Part shown: piece after piece, positions 8,658 through 14,459 of the stretch | How positions within the stretch are numbered: the stretch's first letter is position 1 | Layout of the letters: each line of letters begins with the position of its first letter | DNA from: Aureococcus anophagefferens | Lineage: Eukaryota; Sar; Pelagophyceae; Pelagomonadales; Pelagomonadaceae | DNA: 14,459 nucleotides | NCBI RefSeq assembly: GCF_000186865.1 | Contig: NW_008705564.1 | Coordinates: 2,316,804 to 2,331,262 of the forward strand | Direction: 5' to 3' | Program-made: the position numbers and the translations under genes | The notes under the pieces: model-generated | Seen by the model: only the letters and a program-made list of their open reading frames with translations | Databases searched by the model: none | Told to the model about the DNA's origin: nothing

Positions 8658-8716
8658 GCTCTCACCAAGTTCTCGAAGCACATAAGAAGACCTTGCGTCG
8701 AAACTGTCAAATACGC

Positions 8717-9523
8717 TCACATTGAAGTCGGGTTGAATATTTTTGTTTCCTGCCCTGGCTCCCGCGCGAAGCGTTTCACGCGGAAGAACGACGGCAGGGA
8801 CAGCGCGGGCTTCTTCTCGTCGAGGCGCCGCTTCGACGCCTTGGCGCGCCGCGCGAAGCGCTTCACGCCGAAGACCGCGAGGAGCGAGAAGGACGGCGCC
8901 GCGGCGCCGTCCGCGGGAGCGCCGTCGTCCGCCGCCGCGTAGGCCGCGCGCCGCGCCGCGAGGAAGCGGCCGAGCGCCGCGAGCGGATCCCGGGGCGCGA
9001 GGCGCGCGCGCGCGAGCTCCTCGTAGGCCGCGGGCCCCAGACCGACGGGCGCCGCGAGCCAGCGCAGGCCCATGCCGAGCTTCCACGAGAGCGGCGGCAG
9101 CGACGGCGGGACGTACCAGGCCAGGTACCAGACGCCGTGCGTCCCGAGGAGCGACAGGCCGCCGAGCGCCGCCAGCGTGAAGAAGGCCGACGCCCAGCGC
9201 GCGCGCCGGCCCAGCAGGTGCGCGCCGTAGAGCAGGTCGTCGACGGCCTCGGTCGCCGCGGCCTCGAGACCGCGCGCCGCGTCGTCGGCCAGGTCCTCGG
9301 CGATCTCGCAGACGTCGCCGGCCAGGTGCCTCGCGTCGCCCTCGAGCCGCTTGAGGGACGCCATCGTCGGCGAGTGCTGCGCCTTCGCGCTGGACAGCGC
9401 GGCGACGCGCGCGTCGGCGTCGTCGTCGGCGGCGTCGGCGTCGACGACGACCGTGCCGTCGCACGGCGGCGCCGGCGGCGCCGGCGGCGCGTCGCCAAAC
9501 GCCTCGAGCGGCGTCTCCTCCAT
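8717..9523 (-). CDS. Small membrane protein of unknown function
   Basis: A 268-residue product from ATG 9523-9521 (METPL-like start, MEETPLEAFGD) to TGA at 8719-8717. The frame is open further upstream, but only from a TTG, so the ATG is preferred. It has an Ala/Pro/Asp-rich N-terminus (PPAPPAPP, VVVDADAADDDADA), an amphipathic acidic helix region (LEGDARHLAGDVCEIAEDL), and a hydrophobic block WASAFFTLAALGGLSLLGTHGVWYLAWYV that fits one or two TM segments. Its basic C-terminus carries VKRFAR twice. No family is recognised. It is on the same strand as the large membrane protein, about 200 bp upstream of it, and is head-to-head with the gene at 9749. Confidence 0.65.
   Translation of the reverse strand: MEETPLEAFGDAPPAPPAPPCDGTVVVDADAADDDADARVAALSSAKAQHSPTMASLKRLEGDARHLAGDVCEIAEDLADDAARGLEAAATEAVDDLLYGAHLLGRRARWASAFFTLAALGGLSLLGTHGVWYLAWYVPPSLPPLSWKLGMGLRWLAAPVGLGPAAYEELARARLAPRDPLAALGRFLAARRAAYAAADDGAPADGAAAPSFSLLAVFGVKRFARRAKASKRRLDEKKPALSLPSFFRVKRFAREPGQETKIFNPTSM
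8763..8874. repeat. Pair of direct repeats encoding VKRFAR
   Basis: Near-identical stretches of about 25 bases at 8763-8787 and 8850-8874 (shared core CGCGCGAAGCG) encode GVKRFARRA and RVKRFAREP on the minus strand, at the C-terminal end of the small membrane protein. This is an internal duplication of a basic motif. Confidence 0.6.
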
Positions 9524-9748
9524 GAGTGTGGTGGTTAGCCCATTGGATGGTGCGGGCCTCGGCCGCGGCGGCGCGAGAAGGCGTTCAGGAACATCACCAT
9601 GGGCTGGCCCGGCAGTAACAAATCTTCGCAACAGGATCAACAACGACCGGAACAACCAGTATGGAGGCGTGCTGCGCTAGCCGTACGAGGCGATCGGCGG
9701 CCGCCTGAGCTGCCTACGCGCCTCGACACCTCGCGCGTCGCGTCGAGC
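9524..9748. promoter_or_regulatory. Divergent promoter region with CCAAT box
   Basis: A 225-bp spacer between two head-to-head genes. ATTGG at about 9542-9546 reads as CCAAT on the minus strand, about 20 bp before the small membrane protein ATG. An ATG in a strong context (ACCATGG) at 9599 is in frame with the next gene and could be an alternative start for it. Confidence 0.4.
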
Positions 9749-10546
9749 ATGCCGCGCGCCGCTGTTGCGTGGCTCGTCATTGCGCTCTTGCAGCAGCGCG
9801 TTAGAGCTTTGGGCCTCTTCCAGGGCCTCGTCGACGTCGAGCCGACGCAGCTCCAGCAGTGGGCCCGCGTCGACATCGGACGCCGCCAGTCGGAGCTGGT
9901 CGCCCTGGGCTGGCTCGGCCGGGCCTATCGCGTCGCGCCGGCCGCCGTCGACGCGGCGCTGCCGGACGTGTTCGCCTTCGAGCGCTACGACGGCCAGGAT
10001 TGGCTTGCGACCGGCGACGGCGTCGCGTGCACGGTGAAGTTCGGCACCGCCGTCGTGCCGCGCGGCGTGCCGCTGTCGCTGCGGCTCGGCCTCGCCGGCG
10101 GCGTTGTGGACTCGGCGCGCGTCGCCGCGGTCGGTCCGGACCTCTTTCCCGACGACGTCGACGGCGAAGCGCTCGCCGACGCGGACGCCGAGCGCCTCTG
10201 CACGCAGCTCAACGGCGACGGACGGCGCCTCGTCGTCGACGCGATTTGTGCCACGGTGTTCCAAACGCTCGCGCCGGCGCTCAAGCGGCGCGACGCGCCG
10301 CTCGTGGCGCTCGGGCCGCCGCGCGCGTTCGCGCCGCGCCACGACCTCTTCGCGCGCGAGGGCACGAGCGAGAAGTGGCTCCAGTGCGTGTCGGAGTACT
10401 ACTTCGCCGACGCGCAGCTGCAGGAGGTCGCCCTCGGCGGCGAGGGCCCGAGCTTCGTCTTCTACTTCGACCCATCGGAGCCGCCGAACTCGGCGAATCC
10501 GACGCGCAACGTGAACCCCGAGGTCCTGTGCTGTAAGTTTCGATAG
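9749..10546 (+). CDS. Predicted secreted or membrane-anchored protein of unknown function
   Basis: A 265-residue product from ATG 9749. The N-terminus MPRAAVAWLVIALLQQRVRALG looks like a signal peptide or anchor, which is why this start is preferred over the in-frame ATG at 9599; that start would bury the hydrophobic stretch about 50 residues in. The mature part has FAFERYDGQDWLATGDG, VVPRGVPLSLRLGLAGG and SFVFYFDPSEPPNSANP. It has only a few scattered cysteines and no catalytic motif I recognise. A perfect donor-like GTAAGT at 10533-10538 overlaps the final codons, so the C-terminus (VLCCKFR, stop 10544-10546) may instead be replaced by splicing. It lies upstream of and on the same strand as ankyrin gene B. 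Confidence 0.65.
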   Translation: MPRAAVAWLVIALLQQRVRALGLFQGLVDVEPTQLQQWARVDIGRRQSELVALGWLGRAYRVAPAAVDAALPDVFAFERYDGQDWLATGDGVACTVKFGTAVVPRGVPLSLRLGLAGGVVDSARVAAVGPDLFPDDVDGEALADADAERLCTQLNGDGRRLVVDAICATVFQTLAPALKRRDAPLVALGPPRAFAPRHDLFAREGTSEKWLQCVSEYYFADAQLQEVALGGEGPSFVFYFDPSEPPNSANPTRNVNPEVLCCKFR

Positions 10547-10577
10547 TGTGGTCCTGAAGGTGACGGGGCTTGTGAGC

Positions 10578-10700
10578 CCTAGGCCAAAGCCTAGGCCCGG
10601 GCCTGCTAAGTGGCCTGCTCAAGAGGTCTGGTTGCCTTTATTTACGGACTTCAACTTGTGCGGTTTAATTAAGAAATCAAGGCCTAGGTCGGTCGACCGA
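10578..10700. promoter_or_regulatory. Palindrome-dense upstream region of ankyrin B
   Basis: CCTAGGC (10578-10584) and GCCTAGG (10589-10595) form a hairpin with loop CAAA. These are followed by GGCCCGGGCC (10594-10603), TTAATTAA (10665-10672), a third CCTAGG (10683-10688) and the 12-base palindrome TCGGTCGACCGA (10689-10700), which ends four bases before the ATG at 10705. The sites are exact; a regulatory role is inferred. Confidence 0.5.
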
Positions 10701-10704
10701 GACG

Positions 10705-11376
10705 ATGGTCAGCTCGGAACGAGTCTTTCTCGACGAAGCGCGGGCGTGGTGCCGAAATGGCGGCGACATCGATGCTCTCGTTCCTAGTCAATTCGGAACT
10801 CCATCGACACGCCTGCATCGCGCAGCTAGCCGAGGGTACTGTTCGGCCGTTCGATGGCTCCTGGACCACGGCGCGAACACGGAAGGGGTAGCGACCAACA
10901 CGGGGGCGACGCCGCTGCACGCCGTCGCTGCTGGGGACCGATGCGACGCAGCGGTCCTCCTGTTGGACGCTGGCGCTCACGTCGGTGCGCGCAATTACCA
11001 TTCGAATACCCCTCTCCATCATGCTGCCGCCGCCGCCCGAATCGCAATGTGCAAACTCCTCCTCAGCCGCGGCGCGTCGCTCGACGCGCGCAATTGCGAA
11101 GGCCAAGACCCTGAGGCCTACGACGCGCGATACACTCCTTACCCGGCCAACGCCGACTTCCTCGCCGACGTCCGCGCGGCCGGCGGCTGGTCCGCGTACG
11201 TCGCCGCGCCGCGAAACCAGCTCCTCGCTCTCCGCCGCGAGCTGCCGACGCGCTTCCGCACGGCCCCGTGCCCCGAGCGTGCGCAGGCCCAGCTCTTCCT
11301 CGACCCCCGCATCCCCGACGACGTCTTCATCTACACCCTCACGTTCTGGCGCAGCGCGCGCGACTCCGCGTACTAA
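10705..11376 (+). CDS. Ankyrin-repeat protein B with FWR-type C-terminal module
   Basis: A 223-residue paralog of the protein at 2967-3635, the same length to within one residue. Ankyrin repeats are at about residues 35-64 (RLHRAASRGY..WLLDHGANTEG), 68-97 (TPLHAVAAGD..VLLLDAGAHVGA) and 101-130 (NTPLHHAAAA..LLLSRGASLDA). The C-terminal module matches A: ADFLADVRAAGGW, YVAAPRNQLLALRRELP, and IPDDVFIYTLTFWRSARD. A 13-residue block after the first repeats (CDAAVLLLDAGA) is identical between copies. No secretion signal is seen. The TAA stop at 11374-11376 directly touches the stop of the convergent coiled-coil gene. A protein-protein interaction role is inferred from ankyrin repeats; no partner is known. 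Confidence 0.87.
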   Translation: MVSSERVFLDEARAWCRNGGDIDALVPSQFGTPSTRLHRAASRGYCSAVRWLLDHGANTEGVATNTGATPLHAVAAGDRCDAAVLLLDAGAHVGARNYHSNTPLHHAAAAARIAMCKLLLSRGASLDARNCEGQDPEAYDARYTPYPANADFLADVRAAGGWSAYVAAPRNQLLALRRELPTRFRTAPCPERAQAQLFLDPRIPDDVFIYTLTFWRSARDSAY

Positions 11377-12030
11377 TTAGGCGATCCGGTCGAAGCCGCC
11401 CTTGCCGCCCAGCACCCGCCCGCCGCTCGTATTCGGTCGCTTCGTCTTCTCCGGCGTCTTCGTCGCGATGATGCGGTTCGCGGTGCCCGGCCGCTGCGCG
11501 GACTTTGGGCGGAAGGACGGCGGCGCCGCCGGCTGCCGGTCGTGGGACGCCTTGGGCGTCGACGCCTCGGCGTCGCCGCCGCGGCGCTTCGACGAGCCGC
11601 GGCCGCGCGAGCCCATGGAGTAGCCGCGGGCCGCGAGGTTCGACTCGATGGCCTGGCGGCTCTGGAAGGCCGTGAGCTGGTGGCGGCAGCTCAGGTACTC
11701 CTCGTGGGACCGCTCGACGACCTCGTGGAGCTTCGCCTCGGCCATGCCGAGCTCCTCGCGCAGCAGCCGCCGCCGGCGCACGCGCTCGCCGAGGCGCGCG
11801 GCGAGCGCGTCGTGCTGCCGCTCGAAGTCGGCGAGCTGGATCTCGATCTTGCGCAGCTCCTTGGCCTCCTGGGCCATGACCTTGCCCATGGTCATGCGCC
11901 GCTTCTCGTAGACCGCCGCCGTCTTTTGGAGCGCGCGGCTCCGGATCTCGGCGATCTCGCCCATCTTGTCGCCCGCCATCTGCATGTCGTTCTTCCCGGG
12001 CAGCACGGACTTACGCCGCGCGCCGCCCAT
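11377..12030 (-). CDS. Basic coiled-coil protein of unknown function
   Basis: A 217-residue product from ATG 12030-12028 to TAA 11379-11377. Residues about 20-125 are charged and heptad-rich (IAEIRSRALQKTAAVYEKRR, KELRKIEIQLADFERQ, LREELGMAEAKLHEVVERS), which predicts a long coiled coil. The last 80 residues are basic, Ser/Pro-rich and probably disordered (SMGSRGRGSSKRRGG, SAQRPGTANRIIATKTPEK). No family is recognised. A cytoskeletal or ciliary structural role is possible but unproven. Its stop abuts that of ankyrin B, so the two transcripts must overlap at their 3' ends. It is head-to-head with the RING-CH gene. Confidence 0.75.
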   Translation of the reverse strand: MGGARRKSVLPGKNDMQMAGDKMGEIAEIRSRALQKTAAVYEKRRMTMGKVMAQEAKELRKIEIQLADFERQHDALAARLGERVRRRRLLREELGMAEAKLHEVVERSHEEYLSCRHQLTAFQSRQAIESNLAARGYSMGSRGRGSSKRRGGDAEASTPKASHDRQPAAPPSFRPKSAQRPGTANRIIATKTPEKTKRPNTSGGRVLGGKGGFDRIA

Positions 12031-12296
12031 CGGCCGGGAGCGGCGGCGGCGCGAAGGGCAGGGAGCGAGGCTAGGCTGACACGCGCGTCTGAGGCATCAC
12101 GACTCGCTCTGCGGGCCGTTTTGGGCAGCGTCGATGAAGCCGAAATCGCCCCTCAAGAATCTCAAGTTGCAGCGGGCAGCCGACGATGGGAGACGAATCC
12201 GGGCCCTCGCCGTGACCGTCGCGCGGTCGGCGCCGGACGTCGTCCACCGGTCAAAAGGGCGTCACGTCGACGCGCCGTCGGGCGGCGTACAGAACG
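12031..12296. promoter_or_regulatory. Divergent promoter between coiled-coil and RING-CH genes
   Basis: A 266-bp spacer between two outward-facing starts. It includes GTCACGTC near 12261, similar to CRE or G-box cores, and an upstream ATG at 12134 that is out of frame with the RING-CH gene. Otherwise I see no gene in it. Confidence 0.4.
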
Positions 12297-13400
12297 ATGG
12301 GCGTGCGCGCGGCCTTCGCGGCGACGGCGGCGGCGGGCCTCGCCTTCTACCTCTGGCAGCGGCGGCAGCGGCGGCGCTACCTCGGCGAGAGCCGCGAGTA
12401 CACGGAGACGGCCATCGCGAGCGCGCTCCGCCGCGTGCCCGCGCGCGAGGCCCCGCCGGCCGACGCGACGTGCTACGTGTGCCTCGACGGGGCCGAGCGC
12501 GCGCCGCTCCACCGCGACTGCGCGTGCCGCGGGTCGTCGGGCTGGGCCCACGTCGAGTGCCTCGCCGACGCGGGCAAGGCGAACGTGGACAACGCGTTCC
12601 TGTGCGGCATGTGCCGGAGCCTCTTCCAGGGCGCGGTGCAGCTCCGCCTCGCGCGCGCGCTCTGGCGCGCCAAGGCCGGCGAGGGCCGCGGCGCGCGCCT
12701 CGCGACGTCTATGGTCGCCGGCGCGCTGCTCCAGCACGGCGAGACGGCCGAGGCGCTCCGGCTCATGGAGCGCCTCGCGCGCGAGCCCACGGGCGACGCC
12801 GTCGAGGGCTTCCGCGTGGACCTGCAGCTCGCGACGGCCCACGACGAGCACGGCGACCCGCGGCGCGCCGAGGCGCTGCTCCGGAGCCTCGTGGGCCGCG
12901 CGACGGCGGAGCTCGGCGCCGAGCACCCCATGACGCTGACGGCGTCCGCGACGATGGGCGCGGTGCTGAACCGCCTCGGCGACGACGCCGAGGCGGCGGT
13001 CGTGATCCGGTCGACGCTCGGGGCCGCGCAGCACGTGTTCCCCGCCAACGACCCCTTCATCCTCTTCGTCGAGACGACGCTCGCGCACGTCCACGAGAAC
13101 GAGGGCCGCGACGCGGACGCCGTCGCGCTCTACGAGCGCATCATCGCGGCCCAGAGCCGCAAGCTCGGGCCGAGCCACCCGGCCGTCTTCGTCCTCACGA
13201 CGAACATGGCCGCGGCGCTGGCCAAGATCGACGGCATGCGCGGCGACGCGGAGCGGCTCCTCCGGGGCGCGTGCTCGCAGCTCGCCGCGGCCTGCGGGCC
13301 GGAGCACCCGGACGCGCTCTACGCGCGGAGCAAGCTCGCCTGGTGCGAGACCCACGGCTGGGACCCCGCCGAGCTCCGCCGTAACGTGGACTGGCGGTAG
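12297..13400 (+). CDS. RING-CH (MARCH-type) and TPR protein, probable membrane-anchored E3 ubiquitin ligase
   Basis: A 367-residue product. An N-terminal hydrophobic segment (about residues 5-20) followed by QRRQRRR suggests a signal anchor with the bulk in the cytosol. The RING-CH zinc site is complete in order C59-x2-C62, C75-x-C77, then H85-x2-C88 and C103-x2-C106, with seven residues between C77 and H85 as in the family. RING-CH proteins bind E2 enzymes and ubiquitinate membrane-associated targets. From about residue 120 on there are kinesin-light-chain-like TPR units, marked by ALLQHGETAEALRLMERL, LGAEHPMTLTASATMGAVLN, LGPSHPAVFVLTTNMAAAL and CGPEHPDALYARSKLAW, likely the substrate- or partner-binding part. 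It ends 42 bp before the tRNA dehydratase gene, on the same strand. Confidence 0.87.
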   Translation: MGVRAAFAATAAAGLAFYLWQRRQRRRYLGESREYTETAIASALRRVPAREAPPADATCYVCLDGAERAPLHRDCACRGSSGWAHVECLADAGKANVDNAFLCGMCRSLFQGAVQLRLARALWRAKAGEGRGARLATSMVAGALLQHGETAEALRLMERLAREPTGDAVEGFRVDLQLATAHDEHGDPRRAEALLRSLVGRATAELGAEHPMTLTASATMGAVLNRLGDDAEAAVVIRSTLGAAQHVFPANDPFILFVETTLAHVHENEGRDADAVALYERIIAAQSRKLGPSHPAVFVLTTNMAAALAKIDGMRGDAERLLRGACSQLAAACGPEHPDALYARSKLAWCETHGWDPAELRRNVDWR

Positions 13401-13442
13401 GCTGTCGGATGCCATGGGAGGCATGTGCAAGTTGACTTCAAA

Positions 13443-14459
13443 ATGCCGAAATCGGCGATCAAAAGCACGATGAGCAAGTCGATGAGCGCAAAAACGTCCC
13501 TGATCTTCGCCGCCGGCGCCGTCGCCGGCGTCGCGGCGTGGAAGGCGCTGGAGAGACACCTGCGCCAGCGGCTCTACGCGGAGCGCTTCGCGGCGGGCCC
13601 GCGGCCTCCTCCCTGGCTGCGCAGGCTCACAAAAGTCGTCCTCGGCGGCGCTTCGAACCCCACGACGGTCGCCGGCGACGCCACGGCCGCGGCGCCGCGC
13701 GCGTCGTTGCCGGCGGACGTCGTCCACGAGATGCTGTCGCGCCACGAGGCCTTCTTCGGGAGCGCGGGCCACGACCGCGTCCGCGGCGCGACCGTCGTCG
13801 TCTTCGGTTTGGGCGGCGTGGGCAGCCACTGCGCGGTCATGCTCGCGCGCGCCGGCGTCGCGGCGCTGCGGCTCGTGGACTTCGACCACGTGTCCCTGAG
13901 CTCGCTGAACCGCCACGCGGTCGCGACGTTGGACGACGTCGGGAGCCCGAAGGCCCGGGTCCTCGCGGACCACGTCGCGAAGGTCGCGCCCTTCGTCGCC
14001 GTCGAGGGCCTCCCCCAGATGGTCACGGCGGCCTGCGCCGAGGCCATGCTCGCGCCGGTCCACGGGCGGCCCGTGGACCTCGTCGTCGACTGCATCGACG
14101 ACGTCGAGACCAAGGCCGCGCTCCTGGAGACGTGCTGCCGGCTGAACATCAAGGCGCTGAGCGCCATGGGCGCGGGCGCCAAGGCGGACCCGACGAAGCT
14201 CTGCGTGGCGCCCCTGGCCGACGCCGTCCACGACCCGCTGGCCGTGAAGCTGCGCTGGAAGCTGCGGCAAAGGGGGGTCGACTACGGCGGCGCGGAGCTC
14301 GAACCGGGGACCGCGGGCGCGCCGGGCGCGGCGGAGCGCGTCACGTGCGTCTACAGCTACGAGCAGCCGCGCTGCAGCTTGTTGCCGCTGAGCGACGCGC
14401 AGGTCGCCGCGGGCGCGAAGAACTTCGGCGCTGTCGACGTCGACCACTCCGCGTGCGCG
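13443..14459 (+). CDS. tRNA threonylcarbamoyladenosine dehydratase (TcdA/Tcd1-type E1-like), 3' partial
   Basis: TcdA/CsdL in bacteria and Tcd1/Tcd2 in yeast use ATP to cyclise t6A37 of tRNA to ct6A. The frame from ATG 13443 is open to the window end (339 codons). Residues about 19-33 (SLIFAAGAVAGVAAW) form an N-terminal TM anchor followed by basic residues, as expected for the membrane-bound yeast enzymes, which sit on the mitochondrial outer membrane. The ThiF/E1 nucleotide site VVVFGLGGVGSHCAVMLARAG is at about 118-138. The family signature VSLSSLNRHAVATLDDVGSPKA follows, then VDCIDDVETKAALLE, MGAGAKADPTKL, DPLAVKLR and VYSYEQPRCSLLPL. Two further in-frame ATGs lie 9 and 13 codons in, so the exact start is not fixed. 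The C-terminus is cut by the window. Confidence 0.9.
   Translation, partial: MPKSAIKSTMSKSMSAKTSLIFAAGAVAGVAAWKALERHLRQRLYAERFAAGPRPPPWLRRLTKVVLGGASNPTTVAGDATAAAPRASLPADVVHEMLSRHEAFFGSAGHDRVRGATVVVFGLGGVGSHCAVMLARAGVAALRLVDFDHVSLSSLNRHAVATLDDVGSPKARVLADHVAKVAPFVAVEGLPQMVTAACAEAMLAPVHGRPVDLVVDCIDDVETKAALLETCCRLNIKALSAMGAGAKADPTKLCVAPLADAVHDPLAVKLRWKLRQRGVDYGGAELEPGTAGAPGAAERVTCVYSYEQPRCSLLPLSDAQVAAGAKNFGAVDVDHSACA

Noticed and set aside
8607..8716. Extension of a minus-strand frame past the small membrane protein stop (NKNIQPDFNVSVFDSF...)
   Set aside because: It lies in an AT-rich gap, continues a noise frame from the small membrane protein gene, and no splice phase joins it to the downstream gene.
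12134..13384. 416-codon ORF overlapping the RING-CH gene in another frame
   Set aside because: After about 15 residues it becomes Arg/Ala/Pro noise; the overlapping frame contains the complete zinc site. At most its ATG is an upstream start codon.
12162..14447. 761-codon minus-strand ORF opposite the RING-CH and TcdA genes
   Set aside because: It is antisense to two genes with clear domain motifs and is Arg/Ala/Val-rich with none of its own. High GC makes stop codons rare, so such shadows are expected.

Overview
The window looks like nuclear DNA of a compact, very GC-rich eukaryotic microalga, most likely a stramenopile such as a pelagophyte (Aureococcus-like). The evidence is spliceosomal introns of 50-61 bp, a fused Dna2-type nuclease-helicase, a signal-peptide GH20 hexosaminidase, a RING-CH plus TPR protein, and ankyrin proteins with an FWR-type C-terminal tail. 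The taxonomic placement is inference; no rRNA or other marker is present. There are no tRNA, rRNA, CRISPR or insertion sequences.

Layout: ten genes lie on both strands. They are (1) the 3' part of DNA2 (+, 3-2731), with one apparent single-base frameshift between its nuclease and helicase halves; (2) ankyrin gene A (-, 2967-3635); (3) a four-exon beta-N-acetylhexosaminidase (+, 3786-5532) in which two of three introns appear to be GC-AG; (4) a large three-TM membrane protein of unnamed family (-, about 8513-5563), with a second apparent single-base frameshift near its 3' end; (5) a small membrane protein (-, 8717-9523); (6) a secreted or anchored protein of unknown function (+, 9749-10546); (7) ankyrin gene B (+, 10705-11376), a paralog of A; (8) a coiled-coil protein (-, 11377-12030); (9) a RING-CH/TPR membrane-anchored protein, a probable E3 ubiquitin ligase (+, 12297-13400); (10) a TcdA/Tcd1-type tRNA t6A dehydratase (+, 13443 to the window end, 3' partial).

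Gene packing is tight. Genes 3 and 4 converge with 30 bp between stops, genes 7 and 8 converge with stop codons directly abutting, and genes 9 and 10 are 42 bp apart. Intergenic stretches are short and less GC-rich, and they hold several inverted repeats.

The genes do not form one pathway. DNA2 acts in nuclear or mitochondrial DNA end processing, TcdA in tRNA modification, and hexosaminidase in glycan trimming. The two ankyrin paralogs and the RING-CH/TPR protein could all belong to protein-turnover or scaffold systems, but that is speculative. The two frameshifts both behave like one missing base in a GC-rich run, so assembly error is the first explanation to test.
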